From assembly GCF_003664035.1 (NCBI RefSeq), contig NZ_RCCK01000011.1:1054001-1118000 (forward strand): 64,000 nucleotides of DNA, written 5' to 3'. The notes below the pieces were generated by a model, which was not told where the DNA came from, ran no database searches, and was given only the letters and a program-made list of their open reading frames with translations. The stretch is from Pedobacter alluvionis. Lineage in GTDB: Bacteria; Bacteroidota; Bacteroidia; Sphingobacteriales; Sphingobacteriaceae. Position 1 is the first letter of the stretch. Each line of letters starts with the position of its first letter. This document shows, piece after piece, positions 18,707 through 26,345 of this stretch. The position numbers and the translations under genes are program-made.

Positions 18707-19744
18707 TTAAAACTTCTCAATAATCGCAATCACAACACCTGTTATTATAATATTGGCAATGGCCAAAGGTATTAAACCTTTCCAACCTAAATTCATCAAT
18801 TGATCGTAACGGAAACGAGGGATTGTCCAACGTACCCACATAAAGAAAAAGATGAACGCACATATTTTACCGAAGAAAACTGCTGTACCAAAAAGTGGTG
18901 CCCAGGTGGGGCCTAACCATACCGCCATCGAATCCATACCAGGGTAATTGTAACCACCCCAATATAACGCCGCCATTACAGCCGATGATACAAACATATT
19001 AATATACTCAGCAAACAGGTAAAAACCTAATTTCATTGAAGAATATTCGGTATGGTAACCACCAATTAATTCCGTTTCACATTCAGGTAAATCGAATGGC
19101 GCGCGGTTGGTTTCGGCAAATGAACAAACCATAAAGATTAAAAATCCAAGTGGTTGATATAAAACATTCCATCTCCAGCCATGTTGCTGATCAACAATTT
19201 CTTTTAAGCTTAAGGTATTCGTCATTAAAAGCAAAGCGATGATTGATAACCCCATTGCAATTTCATAACTGATATTCTGCGATGCTGCACGGATGGCACT
19301 CAACAAAGAGTATTTGTTGTTGGATGCCCAACCACCAATCATTACACCATAAACTCCCAGTGAAACCACACCAAAGATGTATAAAACACCTACATTGATA
19401 TCAGCAACCTGTAATGAAACTGTTTTACCTGCAATTAATACAGGACTTCCCCATGGAATAACCGCCGTACCAATACAGGCACAAAGCAATGCTAAACCCG
19501 GACCAGCAATAAATAAAAACCGGTTTGATGAGGTTGGAATAATTTCCTCCTTCATAAACATTTTTAAACCATCAGCCAATGGCTGTAATATACCAAAAGG
19601 GCCAGCTCTATCTGGACCTAAACGATCTTGTAAATATGCAGCAACCTTACGTTCTGCATAAGTAGAATACATGGCAATAACTAAACTGATGCCGAAGATC
19701 ACAGCTACCAGGATAAATTTTTCTATAACAAAAGCGCTATCCAT
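18707..19744 (-). CDS. nuoH: NADH-quinone oxidoreductase subunit H
   Basis: A 345-aa membrane subunit that forms the quinone chamber next to NuoB/D. Conserved stretches are ERKVAAYLQDRLGPDRAGPFGILQPLADGLKMFMKEE (about 31-67) and ETNRAPFDLPECETELIGGYHTEYSS. Eight or nine membrane helices. It overlaps the nuoG stop by 1 nt. Confidence 0.97.
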   Translation of the reverse strand: MDSAFVIEKFILVAVIFGISLVIAMYSTYAERKVAAYLQDRLGPDRAGPFGILQPLADGLKMFMKEEIIPTSSNRFLFIAGPGLALLCACIGTAVIPWGSPVLIAGKTVSLQVADINVGVLYIFGVVSLGVYGVMIGGWASNNKYSLLSAIRAASQNISYEIAMGLSIIALLLMTNTLSLKEIVDQQHGWRWNVLYQPLGFLIFMVCSFAETNRAPFDLPECETELIGGYHTEYSSMKLGFYLFAEYINMFVSSAVMAALYWGGYNYPGMDSMAVWLGPTWAPLFGTAVFFGKICAFIFFFMWVRWTIPRFRYDQLMNLGWKGLIPLAIANIIITGVVIAIIEKF

Positions 19745-20754
19745 TAGTATTTAACTGTTTTATGTAATTCAATTTCATTTGCAGCTTGTAATGCCTCGTT
19801 TGGCTGAATAACATGCAAAGGTTTTAATGTTTCGTAGTGGTTAGATGCAATTACCGAAGTATCATCAATGTGCGTTGGATGTTCAATTACCCAATCAGCA
19901 GTTGCTTTTTTATCGAAGCGGCAAGTATTGCAAATAAATTCTTCTACTTCTCCAAACTGATCTTTACGGGCGGTAACACGTAAAACATCTGCTCCTTTAT
20001 ACCAAAGTGTTACTTTACCGTTGCATTTTTCGTGATCGCAATCACGGTGTGCATCAACAGGTTTGGTAAACCAAACACGGTTTTTGAAACGGAAAGTTTT
20101 ATCAGTTAAGGCCCCAACAGGACAAACATCGATTACGTTTCCTGAGAAATCGTTATCAACAGCCTGGGTAATGTAAGTAGAAATTTCGGAGTGATCGCCA
20201 CGGTTTAAGATACCATGAACACGTTTGTTTGTAATCTGATCTGCAGTAAAAACACAACGGTAACACAAGATACAGCGGTTCATGTGCAACTGGATCTTAT
20301 CACCTATATCAATACGTTCGAAGGTACGGCGCTCAAACTCATAGCGAGTTTTTTGCAAACCATGTTCATAACCTAAATTCTGAAGATCACATTCACCTGC
20401 CTGATCACAAACAGGGCAATCTAAAGGATGGTTAATCAATAAGATCTCTACAACACCTGCGCGGGCTTCTAAAACTTCTGGAGAAGTGATGTTAAGTACT
20501 TCCATTCCGTCCATTACCGTGGTACGACAAGAAGCCACCAACTTAGGCATCGGGCGAGGATCTTTTTCCGAACCTTTTGTTACCTTAACGATACAGGTAC
20601 GGCATTTGCCACCACTTCCTTCTAACTTAGAATAATAGCACATAGCTGGCGGAACAATATCACCTCCGATCTGCCTTGCAGCATTCAGAATGGTTGTTCC
20701 GTTATCAACCTCTACTGTTATCCCATCTATCGTAACCTTAACTTTTTCACTCAT
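19744..20754 (-). CDS. nuoG: NADH-quinone oxidoreductase subunit G, short form
   Basis: A 336-aa NuoG made only of the Fe-S part. Ligands visible are C39, C51, C54, C76 for the [2Fe-2S] cluster; H109, C113, C116, C122 for the His-ligated cluster; and C161, C164, C167, C211 for a further [4Fe-4S] cluster. Another four cysteines (C239, C244, C275, C278) lie near the C-terminus. The large molybdopterin-oxidoreductase-like domain of proteobacterial NuoG is absent. Short forms are common in Bacteroidota, so this is not a truncation by mutation. An ORF6N gene separates it from nuoF. Confidence 0.93.
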   Translation of the reverse strand: MSEKVKVTIDGITVEVDNGTTILNAARQIGGDIVPPAMCYYSKLEGSGGKCRTCIVKVTKGSEKDPRPMPKLVASCRTTVMDGMEVLNITSPEVLEARAGVVEILLINHPLDCPVCDQAGECDLQNLGYEHGLQKTRYEFERRTFERIDIGDKIQLHMNRCILCYRCVFTADQITNKRVHGILNRGDHSEISTYITQAVDNDFSGNVIDVCPVGALTDKTFRFKNRVWFTKPVDAHRDCDHEKCNGKVTLWYKGADVLRVTARKDQFGEVEEFICNTCRFDKKATADWVIEHPTHIDDTSVIASNHYETLKPLHVIQPNEALQAANEIELHKTVKY

Positions 20755-20788
20755 GGTTAATGATATTCTTTTATTTTTATACTTCTAC

Positions 20789-20813
20789 CGTCATTGCGAG
20801 GTACGAAGCAATC
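20789..20813. repeat. Solo half of MITE-like family B
   Basis: CGTCATTGCGAGG followed by TACGAAGCAATC matches the left end and inner arm of the element at 7814-7922. The right half is missing. It sits between nuoG and the ORF6N gene. Confidence 0.6.
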
Positions 20814-20827
20814 TTTTTTACAATTTA

Positions 20828-21367
20828 TTATTTCTCTTTCGAGATTTTATAACCAATTTCTTTTCTTGGCTGTGCTTTTTGTTCTAATAGTTCATCAAAA
20901 TATCTGAAAATAACTTCAATATTTTTATCCTGATTATCTACTTTCTTTTTAATCTTTTCTACTTCTAGTCTTATTTCTGTATTGCTTAAAACCATCGTTC
21001 TAAGCTGTACAAACACATCAATAATCTTAATACTTACTTCTACCGCCTGTTTACTTTTTAAAACGTTTGATAGCTGCAAAATACCATGTTCGCTAAATGC
21101 AAACGGAAGATACTTTGAATATTTCCCTTGTTCTAAGGTCACAAATTGTGACCTTAGAACTTCATTTTCTTCTTTCGTCAGTTCGAACATAAAGTGCTCC
21201 GGAAAACGCTCTATATTTCTTCTAACTTGTTCTTTTAATCTTTTAGTATCAACGCCAAAGAGCTCTGCCAAATCAGAATCTAACATCACCTTCACTCCTC
21301 TAAAAAGATATATTTTATTAACTATTACTTCGTTGGGGATGATTGCGGGTGATATTTCTTCTTTCAT
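20828..21367 (-). CDS. ORF6N-domain protein inserted in the nuo operon
   Basis: A 179-aa protein. An N-terminal ORF6N domain (about 10-100: VIVNKIYLFRGVKVMLDSDLAELFGV, RNIERFPEHFMFELT, YLPFAFSEHGILQLS) precedes a helical, probably coiled-coil tail (about 118-165). ORF6N is a DNA-binding domain known from phage antirepressors and is common as stand-alone genes in Bacteroidota. It has no known role in respiration. It lies between nuoF and nuoG in the operon orientation, with 73 and 88 bp spacers. One 31-bp palindrome lies inside the gene and another lies just upstream of its start, suggesting a self-contained, possibly mobile or autoregulated unit. Confidence 0.85.
   Translation of the reverse strand: MKEEISPAIIPNEVIVNKIYLFRGVKVMLDSDLAELFGVDTKRLKEQVRRNIERFPEHFMFELTKEENEVLRSQFVTLEQGKYSKYLPFAFSEHGILQLSNVLKSKQAVEVSIKIIDVFVQLRTMVLSNTEIRLEVEKIKKKVDNQDKNIEVIFRYFDELLEQKAQPRKEIGYKISKEK
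21130..21160. repeat. 31-bp palindrome inside the ORF6N gene
   Basis: Perfect arms GTTCTAAGGTCACAA with a single central base. The sequence encodes the protein segment VLRSQFVTLEQ within the ORF6N domain. Same core (CTAAGGTCRCA) as the upstream palindrome at 21395-21423. Confidence 0.9.
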
Positions 21368-21394
21368 TTACATATTCATTGTGTTAAGTTCTTT

Positions 21395-21423
21395 TCCTAA
21401 GGTCGCATTTTGCGACCTTAGGA
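21395..21423. repeat. Palindrome upstream of the ORF6N gene
   Basis: Arms TCCTAAGGTCGCA and its complement around a 3-nt centre, 28 bp upstream of the ORF6N ATG. The core is shared with the intragenic palindrome. It could be an operator for the ORF6N protein; that is inference. Confidence 0.75.
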
Positions 21424-21455
21424 TTTTAGTATCACAAACCGTAATACCTAAATAT

Positions 21456-22823
21456 TTATTTCTCTTCCGTTACCGGAGCTTTCTCAATCGGAGTTGCATA
21501 ATTTGCGATACCGTAGTTTTGACTTTGGCTCTTAACAGGCTCTTTAATGTGCCATTCAAATTCATCTCTGAAGTGACGAATTGCACTGGCCACTGGCCAG
21601 GCCGCTGCATCACCCAGCGGACAAATTGTATTTCCTTCAATTTTACGCTGAATATCCCACAATAAATCAACATCTTCCATGTTGCCATGGCCATGTTCAA
21701 TTTTGTGTAATACTTTTTCCATCCATCCGGTACCTTCACGGCAAGGAGAACATTGTCCACAGCTTTCGTGGTGATAAAAACGAGAGAAATTCCAGGTATT
21801 GCGAACAATACACTGATCTTCATCAAAAGCAATAAAACCACCAGAACCCATCATAGTTCCTGTAGCAAATCCACCTTCTGATAACGATTCATAACTCATT
21901 AAACGAGGCTCACCGTTGGCATATTTCAAGGTTAAATTAGCAGGCAAAATAGGCACGGATGAACCACCCGCAACCGTTGCCTTTAATCGTTTACCGTTGG
22001 CAATACCTCCACAATACTCATCTGAATAAATAAATTCTTCTACCGGTAAACCCAATTCTATTTCGTAAACGCCCGGTTTAACTAAATTACCCGATGCAGA
22101 TATTAATTTTGTACCTGTACTTCTACCGATACCGATTTTTGCATATTCATCGCCACCATCGTTGATAATCGGTACCACTGCAGCAATTGATTCAACATTG
22201 TTAACCACGGTAGGGCAACCATACAAACCTGCAATTGCCGGAAATGGTGGTTTAATCCGTGGATTACCTCTTTTACCTTCAAGCGATTCTAACAAAGCAG
22301 TTTCTTCACCACAAATGTAAGCGCCACCACCTGGCTGAACATATAATTCTAAATCGTAACCTGTTCCTAAAATATTTTTTCCCAACCATCCGGCAGCTTT
22401 AGCTTCAGCAATTGCTTTTTCTAAAATGCGAATCTGCGGCATCATTTCGCCGCGTACATAGATATAAGAAACCTTTGCACCTAAAGCGAAACTTGATACA
22501 ATCATTCCCTCAATTAATGCATGGGGAATATAAGTCATCAAATAACGGTCTTTAAAAGTTCCTGGCTCAGACTCATCAGCATTACACACTAAATAACGTG
22601 CAACACCTTCAGGTTTAGCCAAAAAGCTCCATTTCATCCCCGTTGGGAAACCCGCACCTCCGCGACCGCGTAAGCCTGATTTTTTAACCTCTTCAACAAT
22701 CTCTTCAGGTGTTAAAGTTTTCAGGGCTTTTTCCACAGCACGATACCCGCCTTTTTGGCGATAGACTTCAAGCGTGTTGATGCCCGGTACGTTTATATGC
22801 TCTAGTAGTAATTTACGGCTCAT
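21456..22823 (-). CDS. nuoF: NADH-quinone oxidoreductase subunit F
   Basis: A 455-aa flavoprotein subunit that oxidises NADH through FMN. The glycine-rich nucleotide site GRGGAGF (53-59), [14 protein letters not shown] (170-183), and the [4Fe-4S] N3 ligands C355, C358, C361 and C401 are all present. The terminal ~25 residues are low-similarity tail. It is separated from nuoE by a heptamer hairpin and from nuoG by the ORF6N insertion. Confidence 0.97.
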   Translation of the reverse strand: MSRKLLLEHINVPGINTLEVYRQKGGYRAVEKALKTLTPEEIVEEVKKSGLRGRGGAGFPTGMKWSFLAKPEGVARYLVCNADESEPGTFKDRYLMTYIPHALIEGMIVSSFALGAKVSYIYVRGEMMPQIRILEKAIAEAKAAGWLGKNILGTGYDLELYVQPGGGAYICGEETALLESLEGKRGNPRIKPPFPAIAGLYGCPTVVNNVESIAAVVPIINDGGDEYAKIGIGRSTGTKLISASGNLVKPGVYEIELGLPVEEFIYSDEYCGGIANGKRLKATVAGGSSVPILPANLTLKYANGEPRLMSYESLSEGGFATGTMMGSGGFIAFDEDQCIVRNTWNFSRFYHHESCGQCSPCREGTGWMEKVLHKIEHGHGNMEDVDLLWDIQRKIEGNTICPLGDAAAWPVASAIRHFRDEFEWHIKEPVKSQSQNYGIANYATPIEKAPVTEEK

Positions 22824-22831
22824 TGTTTATA

Positions 22832-22905
22832 GATATGAGATGTGAGATATGAGATTTTAGACCAATTGCCTATTCTCATATCTCATATCTAGTTTCTCAA
22901 ATCTT
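22832..22905. repeat. Inverted heptamer arrays, nuoE-nuoF spacer
   Basis: The left arm (22832-22859) holds four 7-bp units of the GATATGA/GATGTGA type. The right arm (22873-22905) is the reverse complement with two GATATGA units plus GAAACTA and GATTTGA. The loop is about 13 nt. The element fills the spacer almost completely and reaches the nuoE stop codon. Confidence 0.85.
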
Positions 22906-23416
22906 ATTTATTTTTCAAATCTTCAATCAATTTATCTACACTTGCTTCAGTCAGGTTTTCGTAGAAAGTATATTCCGGGCTTATTTGCAACACCGGTCCG
23001 TAACCGCAGGCAGCTAAACATTCAACTCCTCTAAAGCTGAATAAACCATCGGCAGTAACTTCACCTTCTTTAACACCTAACTTGTTTTCCAGGTGGCTTA
23101 ATATTTTTTCGGCACCAACCAGGCAACAAGGGCCAGTACGGCAAACTTCTAAAGCATATTTACCTTGTGGTTTTAAAAAGTACATGGTATAAAATGTGGC
23201 CACTTCATAAACTTCAATTGGCTGAATATTTAAATATTCGGCAACTTTATCCATCGCTGGTGTACTTACCCAAAGGTATTCAGCCTGTACCAGGTGCAAA
23301 AGTGGCAACAATGCTGATTTGCTTTTATCTGCCGGATAACGGCCTTTAACTTCATCAAATTTGGCTAGCAATTCTGATGAAAACACTACAGGTGTTTGTT
23401 CTTCTACTTTAAGCAT
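22904..23416 (-). CDS. nuoE: NADH-quinone oxidoreductase subunit E
   Basis: A 170-aa thioredoxin-like [2Fe-2S] subunit (cluster N1a) that works next to NuoF. Ligands are C92, C97, C133 and C137 in VCRTGPC and CLAACGYGP. It overlaps the nuoD stop by 8 nt. Confidence 0.96.
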   Translation of the reverse strand: MLKVEEQTPVVFSSELLAKFDEVKGRYPADKSKSALLPLLHLVQAEYLWVSTPAMDKVAEYLNIQPIEVYEVATFYTMYFLKPQGKYALEVCRTGPCCLVGAEKILSHLENKLGVKEGEVTADGLFSFRGVECLAACGYGPVLQISPEYTFYENLTEASVDKLIEDLKNK

Positions 23417-24623
23417 CTAATTCTCCTGCAATAATATTCATACTACTCATGTTGATAATGGCATCAGACAATAACATGCCCTCGCTCATTGGTGCAAACA
23501 TCTGGTAGTTTATAAAACTTGGTCTGCGGAAGTGTAAACGATATGGTGTACGGCCTCCATCATTGATCAGATAGAATCCTAATTCTCCATTTCCGCCTTC
23601 TACAGCGTGATAAACTTCTGCTTTTGGGGCATCAATCTCACCCATCACAATTTTGAAGTGATAGATTAATGCTTCCATATTGTTGTAAACTTCTTGTTTT
23701 GGAGGAAGGTAAAATTCAGGAACATCGGCATGGAAAATACCTTTTGGTTCTGTTTTTAACTTCACAAGCGCTTGTTCGATAATGCGGACACTTTGCCACA
23801 TTTCTTCGTTACGTACTAAATACCTGTCGTAAATATCTCCGCTTGTGCCTACCGGAACATCAAAATCGAAATCCTGATAGGAAGAGTAAGGATCGCTTAC
23901 ACGAACATCATAATCTACGCCAGTAGCACGCAATAATGGGCCTGTCCAGCTATATTCTAAAGCGGTTTCTTTAGTTACTTCTGCAACACCAGCCGTTCTG
24001 TCAATAAAAATACGGTTACGTGTTAACAGATTTTCGAACTCTTTTAACGCTTTAGGGAATTCTTTTAAAAACTTATCGATTTTAGCAAAGGCGATATCAT
24101 TGAAATCTCTTTCGAAACCACCAATACGGCCAATATTTGTTGTTAAACGTGCTCCACAAACTTCTTCGAAGATTTCGTAAATATGCTCTCGAAACTGAAA
24201 AAGATATAAGAAAGTGGTGGTCGCTCCGGTATCCTGACCAATAATCGTGTTGCAGATAATGTGATCGGCAATGCGCGAAAGTTCCATGATGATTACCCTA
24301 AGATAATCTACACGCTTCGGCATTTGAATATTTAACAACTTCTCAACCGTCATGTGCCATCCCATATTGTTAATAGGGGAAGAGCAATAGTTTAAACGGT
24401 CGGTAAGCGGTGTAATTTGATAAAATGGGCGATGCTCGGCAATCTTTTCAAAAGCACGGTGAATATACCCGATGGTAGAAACGCCGCTTACAATACGTTC
24501 ACCATCTAATTGTAAAACGTTTTGAAAAACGCCGTGTGTTGCAGGGTGCGTTGGACCTAAGTTTAGGGTTACCAGCTCACTTTGCGGGTCGTTATCTGTA
24601 AATACCGGATGGTTATGATTCAT
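23409..24623 (-). CDS. nuoD: NADH-quinone oxidoreductase subunit D
   Basis: A 404-aa, 49-kDa-type subunit that forms the quinone-binding site with NuoB. Conserved LGPTHPATHGVFQ lies at about 22-34, with RIGGFERDFND, GPLLRATGVDYDVR and the C-terminal MAPMSEGMLLSDAIINMSSMNIIAGELD type ending. NuoC is a separate gene here (not the fused CD form), 3 bp upstream. Confidence 0.97.
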   Translation of the reverse strand: MNHNHPVFTDNDPQSELVTLNLGPTHPATHGVFQNVLQLDGERIVSGVSTIGYIHRAFEKIAEHRPFYQITPLTDRLNYCSSPINNMGWHMTVEKLLNIQMPKRVDYLRVIIMELSRIADHIICNTIIGQDTGATTTFLYLFQFREHIYEIFEEVCGARLTTNIGRIGGFERDFNDIAFAKIDKFLKEFPKALKEFENLLTRNRIFIDRTAGVAEVTKETALEYSWTGPLLRATGVDYDVRVSDPYSSYQDFDFDVPVGTSGDIYDRYLVRNEEMWQSVRIIEQALVKLKTEPKGIFHADVPEFYLPPKQEVYNNMEALIYHFKIVMGEIDAPKAEVYHAVEGGNGELGFYLINDGGRTPYRLHFRRPSFINYQMFAPMSEGMLLSDAIINMSSMNIIAGELDA

Positions 24624-24626
24624 AGT

Positions 24627-25127
24627 TTACCTTCCAAAAAATTCGTCTTTTTTATCTACTCTGTTTGGATCCTCCAATGGATATTGCTTCAACATCGGGT
24701 GAACACCTAAATCATCCATATTCAAAATACGGCGTAAATCCGGGTGACCTTCAAATTTAACTCCGAACAGATCGTAAGTTTCGCGTTCCATCCAGTTGGC
24801 ACCTTTCCAAACGGTTGTCGCTGTAGGGATAGTTGGATTTTGCTCTGAAATGAAAACCTTAATCCTGATCCTGACTTTCTCTACCATATTATGCAGATGA
24901 TAAACAACAGCAATACCGTGGTCTTTACCTGGATAGTGAACTGCCGTGATATCAGTAAGGAAATTGAATTTTAATTCTTCTTTAAGATGCGAAAGCACAT
25001 TAATGATCACATCGTTATAAGTTACAAAGGTTAGAAAACCATAAGGCTCAGAAACGGCAGTAACTTTTTCGCCAAACTTTTCAGTCAGCTTAACGTGGAT
25101 ATCGTTATTTAGTGTCGTTTCTTCCAT
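24627..25127 (-). CDS. nuoC: NADH-quinone oxidoreductase subunit C
   Basis: A 166-aa, 30-kDa-type peripheral-arm subunit. The family signature ERETYDLFGVKFEGHPDLRRILNMDD is present in the C-terminal half. It overlaps the nuoB stop by 1 nt. Confidence 0.95.
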   Translation of the reverse strand: MEETTLNNDIHVKLTEKFGEKVTAVSEPYGFLTFVTYNDVIINVLSHLKEELKFNFLTDITAVHYPGKDHGIAVVYHLHNMVEKVRIRIKVFISEQNPTIPTATTVWKGANWMERETYDLFGVKFEGHPDLRRILNMDDLGVHPMLKQYPLEDPNRVDKKDEFFGR

Positions 25128-25669
25128 TATTTAATGCCGTATTGACCTAAAAGTTCCTTGTAATAATCAGAATTTCTTCTTCTGCCTGATTCGCTTTTCA
25201 CTAAATCCTGAATACGCTGAAAACCATCTAAAATAGCTTCAGGTCTTGGCGGGCAACCCGGAACGTAAACATCCACAGGGATAACTTCATCAATACCTTG
25301 CAATACGGAATAAGTATCAAAAATACCACCACTACTTGCGCAGGCACCAACCGCCATTACCCAACGTGGCTCTGCCATTTGGATATAAACCTGTTTTAAT
25401 ACAGGAGCCATCTTTTTAGCGATAGTACCCATAACCATTAAAACATCTGCCTGGCGTGGAGAAAAGCTTAAACGTTCAGCACCAAAACGACCTAAATCGT
25501 AATGAGAACCCATGGTTGCCATAAACTCAATTCCACAACAAGAAGTTGCGAAAGGTAATGGCCATAATGAATTTGAGCGTGCCAAACCAATCACTTTATC
25601 AAGAGAAGTGGCAAAAAAGCCAGATCCTTCTATTCCTGGAGGCGCATCAACTATATTAATTTCACTCAT
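25127..25669 (-). CDS. nuoB: NADH-quinone oxidoreductase subunit B
   Basis: A 180-aa subunit that carries the terminal cluster N2, which reduces quinone. Ligands are C44, C45, C110 and C139 (ATSCCGIEFMAT, GACASSGG, VPGCPPRPE). I start it at the ATG at 25669 (MSEINIVDAP). The longer frame, 15 codons upstream, runs through a hairpin and a promoter-like box and reads as unrelated sequence. Confidence 0.95.
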   Translation of the reverse strand: MSEINIVDAPPGIEGSGFFATSLDKVIGLARSNSLWPLPFATSCCGIEFMATMGSHYDLGRFGAERLSFSPRQADVLMVMGTIAKKMAPVLKQVYIQMAEPRWVMAVGACASSGGIFDTYSVLQGIDEVIPVDVYVPGCPPRPEAILDGFQRIQDLVKSESGRRRNSDYYKELLGQYGIK

Positions 25670-25684
25670 GTTTATAAACAAAAA

Positions 25685-25709
25685 ATGCTCATCCCTTTGC
25701 AGAATGAGC
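25685..25709 (-). terminator. Terminator-like hairpin directly upstream of nuoB
   Basis: On the minus strand the stem TGCTCAT / ATGAGCA is followed by a run of five T about 10 bp before the nuoB ATG. It could end transcripts from nuoA or attenuate nuoB. Confidence 0.5.
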
Positions 25710-25710
25710 A

Positions 25711-25718
25711 ACAAATTT
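25711..25718 (-). promoter_or_regulatory. Putative -7 box for nuoB
   Basis: TAAATTTG on the minus strand fits the Bacteroidota TAnnTTTG consensus, about 40 bp before the nuoB ATG. No good -33 element at the expected spacing. Confidence 0.4.
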
Positions 25719-25813
25719 ACAATATTTTAAAGGCAAATAAACTAGTTTTACTCGATTTAGAACCTTTCTAAATAACTAAAATCGTCATAAGTTAGTGTAA
25801 GTGATACACATTT

Positions 25814-25890
25814 CAGTTTTCAGTTGGACAATTTTCAGTTTACAGTTTTAAACCGAGAACTACTAACTGCCAATTGTGAACTGAGAACTG
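25814..25890. repeat. Inverted heptamer arrays, nuoA-nuoB spacer
   Basis: The left arm (25814-25849) contains CAGTTTT/CAGTTGG-type units, one of them 8 bp. The right arm (25856-25890) is five in-phase units that read CAGTTCT, CAGTTCA and variants on the other strand. The loop is only about 6 nt. Ends 1 bp from the nuoA stop codon. Confidence 0.85.
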
Positions 25891-25891
25891 A

Positions 25892-26263
25892 TTAGTTCCA
25901 ATCTAAAACTTTTTTCTTGATTACGTAAATAAAACCCAGCAATAATGTACCCATGAAAATGAACATTTCAATCATTCCATCCATCCGTAATGTACGGAAA
26001 TTAACTGCCCATGGATACATAAAGATCACCTCTACATCGAACAGTACAAATAATATGGCTACTACAAAATATTTGATAGAGAAAGGCTGACGGGCATTAC
26101 CTACTGATTTTATACCCGCTTCAAAGGTTTCTAGCTTATCACTCGTTTTGCGTTTTGGCCCTAAAAAGTGAGTAGCAACCAATGTAGTTACCACAAACCC
26201 TAAAGCAACAATTACTTGAAATATAATTGGTAAAAAATCTATAGCCGAACTTTGCGCTTGCAT
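25892..26263 (-). CDS. nuoA: NADH-quinone oxidoreductase subunit A
   Basis: A 123-aa, three-helix membrane subunit. FLGPKRKTSDKLETFEAGI (about 35-53) and the acidic FDVEVIFMYPWAV helix are the family marks. I start it at ATG 26263 (MQAQSSAIDF). The frame is open seven codons further, but that extension is not family-like. It is the first nuo gene and is 222 bp from nuoB. Confidence 0.94.
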   Translation of the reverse strand: MQAQSSAIDFLPIIFQVIVALGFVVTTLVATHFLGPKRKTSDKLETFEAGIKSVGNARQPFSIKYFVVAILFVLFDVEVIFMYPWAVNFRTLRMDGMIEMFIFMGTLLLGFIYVIKKKVLDWN

Positions 26264-26281
26264 AATTATTATTTTGTGATG

Positions 26282-26289
26282 CAAAAGTA
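26282..26289 (-). promoter_or_regulatory. Putative nuo operon -7 box
   Basis: TACTTTTG on the minus strand matches TAnnTTTG and ends 19 bp before the nuoA ATG. It directly follows the TPR gene terminator, where an operon promoter is expected. Confidence 0.5.
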
Positions 26290-26294
26290 AAAGA

Positions 26295-26324
26295 AAAAGG
26301 CAGAGTAACCAAACTCTGCCTTTT
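26295..26324 (-). terminator. Terminator of the TPR/ExbB cluster
   Basis: Perfect 12-bp stem AAAAGGCAGAGT / ACTCTGCCTTTT with a 6-nt loop and a following T run on the minus strand, 21 bp after the TPR stop codon. Confidence 0.85.
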
Positions 26325-26345
26325 CTAAATTATTTAACTTTTTAA

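Noticed and set aside
19744..20754. nuoG truncated by the ORF6N insertion
   Set aside because: The gene has an intact start and all Fe-S ligands. Short NuoG forms without the molybdopterin domain are usual in this phylum.
20689..20887. 65-aa plus-strand ORF between nuoG and the ORF6N gene
   Set aside because: Overlaps both genes on the opposite strand and the MITE half. No family resemblance.
20982..21665. 227-aa plus-strand ORF across the ORF6N gene and nuoF end
   Set aside because: Antisense to two genes with clear domains. Its continuity comes from stop-poor complementary frames.
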